From NCBI GenBank assembly GCA_002394335.1, contig DGTP01000004.1, positions 62,001-126,000 of the forward strand: DNA of 64,000 bases, written 5' to 3'. The notes under the pieces were generated by a model. That model saw only the letters and a program-made list of their open reading frames with translations, made no database searches and was not told where the DNA came from. Source of the stretch: Bacteroidales bacterium UBA4333. GTDB lineage: Bacteria; Bacteroidota; Bacteroidia; Bacteroidales; Paludibacteraceae. The position numbers and the translations under genes are program-made. Of this stretch, positions 58,891 to 64,000 are shown piece by piece (positions within the stretch are counted from its first letter, which is position 1; the number at the start of each line of letters is the position of its first letter).

Positions 58891-60003
58891 ATGAAAAAGT
58901 TTATTTTTACATTGCTGTTAGTCACTGCGGGTGTCATGTCTGGCGTTAGTCATGCCAATAATAGTAAACTGTCATCTCTTTGCGATGAATGGAATATATT
59001 ATCTGTTTTCAGCGATTTGGGTCCAGGAGAAACGGTATATCAAACGTTCCATTATCGTTTGTCAGTTGATACCATTATCGAAGAACAACGATATATCCAA
59101 TTGGAAGAAGAGGGAAAATATATCGGTGCTATGCGTGAAGGTAACAATGCGGATATTTATTATATTCCGGCAGGTAGCACATACGAGTTTCTGATATACG
59201 CATTTAATGCCAAAGTCGGTGATAAACTGGATAATTTATGGTTTGGCGGCAATTTGGATGATTCATATTATATTGAAAGCGCGGAAGTCGCTGATATAGA
59301 ATCCTCCAATCCGAAAAGATATGTGGTAAAGATTACCTGTAAATACAACGACACATCCGATATTATACACCGCGACCTGATATGGATAGAGGGGGTGGGG
59401 CTTGAAACTGGCCCTGTCGGTTATGATTGTATTGATTGTGAAGGCGGTGCAGGATCGGTTATTCTATGTGCAAACAAAGAAGGAGAACAGATTTACACCT
59501 CTGAGTACGGAGATGAATATGGATGTGAATACAATGCAGAACCCGTTAAGATATCTCTTTATCAAGCTTCAGAACTAACCGTATGGGACGGAATAACCGG
59601 TGTGGAATCCTCATCACGAGATACGCTGCAATTTTTGAATGAAACGGTTTTTAGTGCTGTATTGGAAGGACATAGTCTTACTATCTGGCCATATGAATAT
59701 GAAGGGAAAACAGATATACAGCTTTTTTCTCTGGCAGATAACAGCATTGTATATAGTAATCAATTTGAATATGGGATTGGGATTCATATGACAATGCCAG
59801 GGGCATATATGATTGTTATGAAAAATAGCCAAGTTCGAGGATTGATTCTCGGTCGTGTGGATTTTGAAGTGTCATTGGAAGAAGGAGATGTTACGCACTT
59901 AACCATACTGCAAACACCAACCATAAAATTCCTCCGAGATAGTCAAATTCTCATCCTCCGCAACAACAAGACGTACACTATTACCGGACAAAGGATAGAA
60001 TAA
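58891..60003 (+). CDS. Exported protein of unknown function with sorting-like motif
   Basis: A 370-residue protein from ATG 58891. Signal peptide MKKFIFTLLLVTAGVMSGVS. The body is acidic and beta-rich (ESAEVADIESSNPKRYVVKI, VGYDCIDCEGGAGSVILCAN) and contains a cysteine-rich patch; I do not recognise the family. The C-terminus IKFLRDSQILILRNNKTYTI, then TGQRIE-stop, is the shared motif in its most divergent form. AT-rich relative to agaS and agaZ, which flank it, and therefore probably part of an insert into the aga operon. Confidence 0.75.
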   Translation: MKKFIFTLLLVTAGVMSGVSHANNSKLSSLCDEWNILSVFSDLGPGETVYQTFHYRLSVDTIIEEQRYIQLEEEGKYIGAMREGNNADIYYIPAGSTYEFLIYAFNAKVGDKLDNLWFGGNLDDSYYIESAEVADIESSNPKRYVVKITCKYNDTSDIIHRDLIWIEGVGLETGPVGYDCIDCEGGAGSVILCANKEGEQIYTSEYGDEYGCEYNAEPVKISLYQASELTVWDGITGVESSSRDTLQFLNETVFSAVLEGHSLTIWPYEYEGKTDIQLFSLADNSIVYSNQFEYGIGIHMTMPGAYMIVMKNSQVRGLILGRVDFEVSLEEGDVTHLTILQTPTIKFLRDSQILILRNNKTYTITGQRIE

Positions 60004-60065
60004 CATCCCCATGCAGTGAAGCGAAAAACAGATAAATAATTAACAAATATTTAAACAAAACGAAT

Positions 60066-61295
60066 ATGGCAAAGACTGAAAACATCCTCCAAGTGATGGA
60101 GGAGAGAAAAAAAGCAACGGGAGTACCGATGACGCTGTTTGCAGCGTGCCCGAACTCCTTGTCAGTAATCAAAGCATCGTTCCGCGCAGCGAAACGCAAC
60201 AACTCGCCGATCTATTTCGCAACGACGCTGAACCAGGTGGACTGCGACGGCGGTTACACCGGCATGACGCAGGCTGAGTTCACCAAGATTCTTGCCCGTG
60301 AGGCGGCAGCGGTGCATTACACCGGTCCGTACGTAGTAGCGATCGACCACGGCGGTCCGTGGCTCAAAGACAAACAGTCGATCGAGCGTTGGGACACCGA
60401 GCGCGCTATGGACGGCGTGAAGAAGAGTTACGAGGCGGCTCTCCTCGCCGGTTATGACCTCATTCACGTGGACCCGACAGTAGATATCTTCCTGCCGAAA
60501 GGTCAGATCATCGACATCCATGTGGTGGTAAAACGCACGGTAGAGTTGATCAAGCATGCCGAGGACTTCCGCAAGGCGCATAATATCGCTCCTATCTCAT
60601 ACGAGGTAGGTACGGAAGAGGTTCACGGCGGTCTGGCAGACGAGAAGACCTTTGACACCTTCCTGGAGGGGCTGAAAGCCGGTCTGCACGAGGTCGGTCT
60701 GGATGACATCTGGCCATGCTTCATCGTAGGAAAAGTGGGCACCGACCTGCACACCACGTTCTTTGACGCCGAGGTAGCCCGCAAGCTGACGGCTAAGGTA
60801 CGTCCGTACGGCAGTTATATCAAGGGTCACTATACCGACGACGTGGACAACCCCGAGGACTATCCGAAGGCAGGCATGGGTGCTGCGAACGTGGGTCCGG
60901 AGTTCACGATGAACGAATACGACGCGCTGGCAGAGCTGGAGGAAGAGGAGAAGAAGCTGCATGCAGAGGGCAAGGTGGCACAGTTGAGTAACATGACACA
61001 GGTACTCTGGCAGTGCGTCTATGAGTCGAACCGCTGGAAGAAATGGCTGCACGGCGACGAGGTCGGCAAAGATCTCAAGGAGTGCACGCCGGAGCGTCAG
61101 TTATGGCTTGTAAAAACCGGTTGCCGCTATATATGGCAGAAGCCGGAAGCGCTGGTAGCCCGTCAGATGCTGTATGACAACCTGGAGCGGCTGGGCATCC
61201 ATGCCGAAGAGGTGGTGCTGATGCGCATTGAACATAACATGGACAAGTACTACAACGCATTCAATATTGTCAATCTGAATGACTATCTGAAATGA
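60066..61295 (+). CDS. agaZ: Class II tagatose-1,6-bisphosphate aldolase, AgaZ/KbaZ/GatZ-type subunit
   Basis: A 409-residue protein of the D-tagatose-bisphosphate aldolase 'non-catalytic' family. FAACPNSLSVIKASFRAAKR, ATTLNQVDCDGGYTGMTQAE and DLIHVDPTVDIFLPKGQIID match throughout, as does ISYEVGTEEVHGGLADEKTF. In enterobacteria this subunit stabilises the catalytic KbaY/GatY aldolase; no catalytic subunit lies in this window. Overlap ATGA with the next gene indicates coupling. Confidence 0.9.
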   Translation: MAKTENILQVMEERKKATGVPMTLFAACPNSLSVIKASFRAAKRNNSPIYFATTLNQVDCDGGYTGMTQAEFTKILAREAAAVHYTGPYVVAIDHGGPWLKDKQSIERWDTERAMDGVKKSYEAALLAGYDLIHVDPTVDIFLPKGQIIDIHVVVKRTVELIKHAEDFRKAHNIAPISYEVGTEEVHGGLADEKTFDTFLEGLKAGLHEVGLDDIWPCFIVGKVGTDLHTTFFDAEVARKLTAKVRPYGSYIKGHYTDDVDNPEDYPKAGMGAANVGPEFTMNEYDALAELEEEEKKLHAEGKVAQLSNMTQVLWQCVYESNRWKKWLHGDEVGKDLKECTPERQLWLVKTGCRYIWQKPEALVARQMLYDNLERLGIHAEEVVLMRIEHNMDKYYNAFNIVNLNDYLK

Positions 61296-62662
61296 ACCGC
61301 AGATTCTACATCCTCTTGCTCGCGCTCGCGTCCTTCTTAATGATGGGCGCGTCCGGGTGCGAGCAAAGGGGACCAGATCGCAACGAACCTGTCGGGCAGG
61401 CTGACCTGTCGCTCATCAAACAGTCAGTGCCGGTGACGGACAACTGGGTCTGGAGCGGCAAACCGCAGATCACGGTACATGTCGAGAACCCGAACGCCGC
61501 GGCAGTCAAAGTGGGCGTAAAAGTCCGCATCACTACGGACAGCAAGCAGCTGGTGACGGAATTGCTGGACTCCGTAGAGATCGCCGGCAACGGCAAGGTG
61601 GATCATATCATGGCCACTCCCGAAGATATGGAGCCGGGTTTCTATCGCGCCGTTTGTTTCGTGAACGGCAAGAACGCACGTTCGTTCATTTTCGGCATTG
61701 ATCCGTTCAAGATTGTGTCGGAGCCGGATATGCAGCCTGATTTCGAGCAGTTCTGGCAGGCTGCCAAAGACCAGTTGGCGGCAGTGGAGATGGCTCCCAA
61801 GCTGGTTGAGATCGAGTCGAAGAGCAGCGCCGCGCGCAAGGTCTATCTGGTGGAGATGTACTCGGTGCCGGACGGCCTGAGCGGTGAGCCGGTGAAGATC
61901 CGCGGCTATTACTGCGAACCGCAGGACGGTCAGAAACACCCGGTGATATTCCATTTCTACGGCTATGACACCGCCGGCAGCAAAGCCAAGTGCGAGTGCC
62001 CTTCCGGCGGTTCGTCGCAGTATGCGGAGTTCTATCTGTCGCATCGCGGCCAGTACCTGAACAACCGTCCCGCTTCAACCGGCAATCCCGGCGTGGAGGA
62101 GGATTGTATCAATATCTATGACTCCGACTGGTTCGCCTACCATTTCGGCGACAAGGACAGTTACTACTACCGCGGCGCGTTCATGGATGTGGTGCAGGCG
62201 GTGCGGTTCATGGCTACCCGCGAGACAAGCGACATGACCAGACTGTATGCCGAGGGTTCGAGCCAGGGCGGCGCGCTGACTTACGCTGCGGCTGCTCTGA
62301 GCGACTATCCGTTCTCCGCTATCGCTGCCAATGTCGCCTTCCTGGGCGACTATGCCGATGCGGTGGATATAGGCGGCTTGGCAATGGAGATCTCGAAGCG
62401 TTGCAAGGGGTCGATGAGTACGGAAGAGATGTTAACCTTCCTCTCCTATTTCGATACCAAGAATCTGGCAACGAAGATATCCTGTCCGGTGATGGCAAGC
62501 AGCGGTCTGCAGGATAATGTGTGTCCGCCGCGGACAAACGTGGTGCCGTTCAACAATCTCAAGACACCGGCAGAACAGAAAGAATATATCTTCGGTCCGG
62601 AGATGGGGCACGACTATCCGAAGGGCTGGAGTCCGATTACGTTCTTTAAAAAATACATGTAA
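61292..62662 (+). CDS. AXE1-family acetyl esterase, lipoprotein
   Basis: A 456-residue alpha/beta hydrolase. MNRRFYILLLALASFLMMGA and lipobox GASGCEQ predict a lipoprotein. An N-terminal beta-sandwich (residues about 40-140) precedes the hydrolase domain with EGSSQGGALTYAAAALSDYP (nucleophile Ser), ISCPVMASSGLQDNVCPP (Asp) and FGPEMGHDYPKGWSP (His). The family (acetylxylan esterase/cephalosporin-C deacetylase) removes acetyl groups from sugars. Located between agaZ and the kinase gene, it may deacetylate acetylated amino-sugar glycans outside the cytosol. Confidence 0.88.
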   Translation: MNRRFYILLLALASFLMMGASGCEQRGPDRNEPVGQADLSLIKQSVPVTDNWVWSGKPQITVHVENPNAAAVKVGVKVRITTDSKQLVTELLDSVEIAGNGKVDHIMATPEDMEPGFYRAVCFVNGKNARSFIFGIDPFKIVSEPDMQPDFEQFWQAAKDQLAAVEMAPKLVEIESKSSAARKVYLVEMYSVPDGLSGEPVKIRGYYCEPQDGQKHPVIFHFYGYDTAGSKAKCECPSGGSSQYAEFYLSHRGQYLNNRPASTGNPGVEEDCINIYDSDWFAYHFGDKDSYYYRGAFMDVVQAVRFMATRETSDMTRLYAEGSSQGGALTYAAAALSDYPFSAIAANVAFLGDYADAVDIGGLAMEISKRCKGSMSTEEMLTFLSYFDTKNLATKISCPVMASSGLQDNVCPPRTNVVPFNNLKTPAEQKEYIFGPEMGHDYPKGWSPITFFKKYM

Positions 62663-62663
62663 T

Positions 62664-63611
62664 ATGAAACAATTTGATATCATCGCCTTGGGCGAACTGA
62701 ATGTAGATCTGATCCTCAATAACATAGAGGGCTTTCCCGAAGTGGGAAAAGAGAAATTTGCCAAAGAGATGACCCTTACATTGGGTAGCTCAACGGCTAT
62801 TTTTGCCGCCAATGCGGCGGCTCTGGGTGCCAAAGTGGCGTTCTGCGGAATGATCGGAAACGACAGCTTCGGCGACTTGGTGGAGAGCAGCCTGCGTGCC
62901 AAAGGAGTGGATACACGCTTCTTGATCCGTCAGGACAAATACGCTACGGGAGCTACCATCTGCATGAGTTATGACGAGGACCGCGCCAACCTGACGTACC
63001 AGGGAGCGATGGATTTCATGGGCTTGGCAGATATCAACCCGGAGGTGTTCAAAGAGGCAAAGCATATCCATATCTCGTCGATTTTCATGCAGAGTGGTCT
63101 GAAGAGAGACTTGATGCAGATTTTAGCACTCTGCAAAGAGAACGGCATCACCACTTCGCTTGACACCCAATGGGATCCGGTAGAGCAATGGGATCTGGAC
63201 TACAAGGCGGTGCTGCCTATGCTGACAGTCTTCATGCCGAACGAGACGGAGCTGAAATACCTGACAGGCAGTGAGACTCTGGAAGAAGCCGTAGAGAAGA
63301 TCCGCCCGTACGCCAATGCGGCGGTGATCAAATGCGGCAGCAAGGGCAGTCTGTTGATGCGCAAGGGGGAGCCGGACAGGATGCAGGCAGCATTGCTGAA
63401 CAAGAACGTGGTTGATTGCATCGGCGCAGGGGACTCGTTCAACAGCGGATTTATCACCCGTCTGGCTGCCGGTGACGCCTTGGATAAATGCCAGCAGTAC
63501 GGCAACATGACAGGAGCCGTGAACACCACCGCTGCTGGCGGCACTACAGCTTTCACGAATCGTGAGGAGGTAGAGCGGATCGGCAAAGAGCGGTTCGGAT
63601 TTACCATGTAG
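62664..63611 (+). CDS. PfkB-family sugar kinase
   Basis: A 315-residue ribokinase-like enzyme from ATG 62664. LGELNVDLILNNIEGFPEVG and TLGSSTAIFAANAAALGAKV are N-terminal features, and VVDCIGAGDSFNSGFITRLA holds the catalytic Asp (GAGDSF). Gene context (agaS, agaZ) suggests tagatose 6-phosphate kinase, but the family is broad and sugar specificity cannot be read from the sequence. It starts 1 bp after the esterase stop. Confidence 0.88.
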   Translation: MKQFDIIALGELNVDLILNNIEGFPEVGKEKFAKEMTLTLGSSTAIFAANAAALGAKVAFCGMIGNDSFGDLVESSLRAKGVDTRFLIRQDKYATGATICMSYDEDRANLTYQGAMDFMGLADINPEVFKEAKHIHISSIFMQSGLKRDLMQILALCKENGITTSLDTQWDPVEQWDLDYKAVLPMLTVFMPNETELKYLTGSETLEEAVEKIRPYANAAVIKCGSKGSLLMRKGEPDRMQAALLNKNVVDCIGAGDSFNSGFITRLAAGDALDKCQQYGNMTGAVNTTAAGGTTAFTNREEVERIGKERFGFTM

Positions 63612-63635
63612 TCATTTAGCATTTGCCCATTTGTT

Positions 63636-64000
63636 GTGTCATTGAGACATCTTGCCATATTATCCTTCGCTGCGCTGGCGCTGAACGCGTCAGCCGCGGT
63701 GTGGTATGTGCGTGAGGATGGTTTTGACGGCGATGATGGCAAGACATGGGCTACTGCGCAGGCTTCTGTCCGGTTGGGAATAGACAACTGCAAGGAGGGG
63801 GACACCCTTTTGGTAGAAGCAGGAGTGTACCATGAGGGTATCGTACTCAAAGACGGCATCACGGTCCTCGGCGGCTGCGTGGCTGACGAACCATGGAGCA
63901 GAAACCGTGATCACAAGAGCAAATCCGTCCTCGATGGCGAAGGACTCGGTACACGTCTTGTCAGCTGTGAGAATGACTGTCAGAAAGGAACCTGTATCGA
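63636..64000 (+). CDS. Exported right-handed beta-helix protein, 3' end cut by window edge
   Basis: The first about 121 codons are present. A signal peptide (RHLAILSFAALALNASAAV) is followed by WYVREDGFDGDDGKTWATAQ and VRLGIDNCKEGDTLLVEAGV, the classical opening of pectate-lyase-like beta-helix proteins, then YHEGIVLKDGITVLGGC. There is no ATG; GTG 63636 (or TTG 63642) is the best start, 24 bp after the kinase stop. Catalytic class cannot be judged from the fragment. Confidence 0.75.
   Translation, partial: MSLRHLAILSFAALALNASAAVWYVREDGFDGDDGKTWATAQASVRLGIDNCKEGDTLLVEAGVYHEGIVLKDGITVLGGCVADEPWSRNRDHKSKSVLDGEGLGTRLVSCENDCQKGTCI

Overview
The window looks like a chromosomal segment of an uncultured, probably gut or rumen, member of the Bacteroidales. 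The evidence is the promoter grammar (TTTG, a spacer of almost always 20 bp, then TAnnTTTG), type IX secretion-like C-termini, a Bacteroidetes-style tmRNA tag (GNYNVALAA), an LpxD-LpxC-LpxA block, a fused NfnB-NfnA protein, a membrane pyrophosphatase, and several polysaccharide-degradation genes. No rRNA, phage or intact IS element is visible.

Layout. 1-1130: divergent polyprenyl synthetase (partial) and rdgB. 1283-9534: hexuronate catabolism (uxaC, kdgK, KDPG aldolase, uronate-type MFS transporter), interrupted by an accessory block at 2.7-5.8 kb (RhuM-Fic protein, unknown membrane protein, MetA-type outer-membrane protein). 9616-14150: membrane pyrophosphatase, M13 peptidase, Dabb-domain protein. 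14270-14592: tRNA-Leu(UAA) interrupted by a group I intron. 14.6-20.2 kb: repeat-rich spacers and two exported proteins, each followed by a tiny MKK-x-(Y) peptide gene. 20.2-25.9 kb: GH105 and GH2 enzymes converging on galM-galK. 26.0-30.97 kb: ssrA, GNAT-like protein, Fur, membrane Zn-protease, tRNA-Arg(CCG), a FeoB with a shrunken G domain, and an HMA protein. 31-46 kb: mostly minus-strand housekeeping genes (cysS, nagB, glgB, yhcH-type, nfnB-nfnA, phoH, HSDR_N-like, glnS, lpxA, lpxC, lpxD, HD hydrolase). 46.2-50.1 kb: DUF4832-type exported protein, HAD phosphatase, NahK-like kinase, CBM9-like protein. 50.1-56.6 kb: two large exported proteins with a third tiny peptide gene between them. 57.3-63.6 kb: amino-sugar/tagatose cluster (agaS, agaZ, deacetylase lipoprotein, PfkB kinase) split by an AT-rich insert carrying two exported-protein genes, one decapitated. 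The window ends inside a beta-helix protein.

Most notable signals: (i) a group I intron in tRNA-Leu(UAA); (ii) three 42-52 aa peptide genes, each directly after a gene for an exported protein with a sorting-type C-terminus; (iii) a short C-terminal motif (K-x-x-x-N-G-Q-x-x-I ... Y-x-x-x-G) shared by six otherwise unrelated exported proteins; (iv) dispersed repeat mosaics, one member of which has expanded in frame inside the nfnB-nfnA coding sequence; (v) a promoter-to-terminator unit that transcribes only repeats; (vi) an extended -33 box (TTTGCATATGTC) at many promoters; (vii) a FeoB lacking recognisable switch regions.

Functionally the segment joins sugar-acid, galactose and amino-sugar breakdown with lipid A synthesis and iron handling, and carries a set of exported carbohydrate- or phosphate-ester-active proteins that probably use type IX secretion. 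No type IX machinery gene lies in this window.
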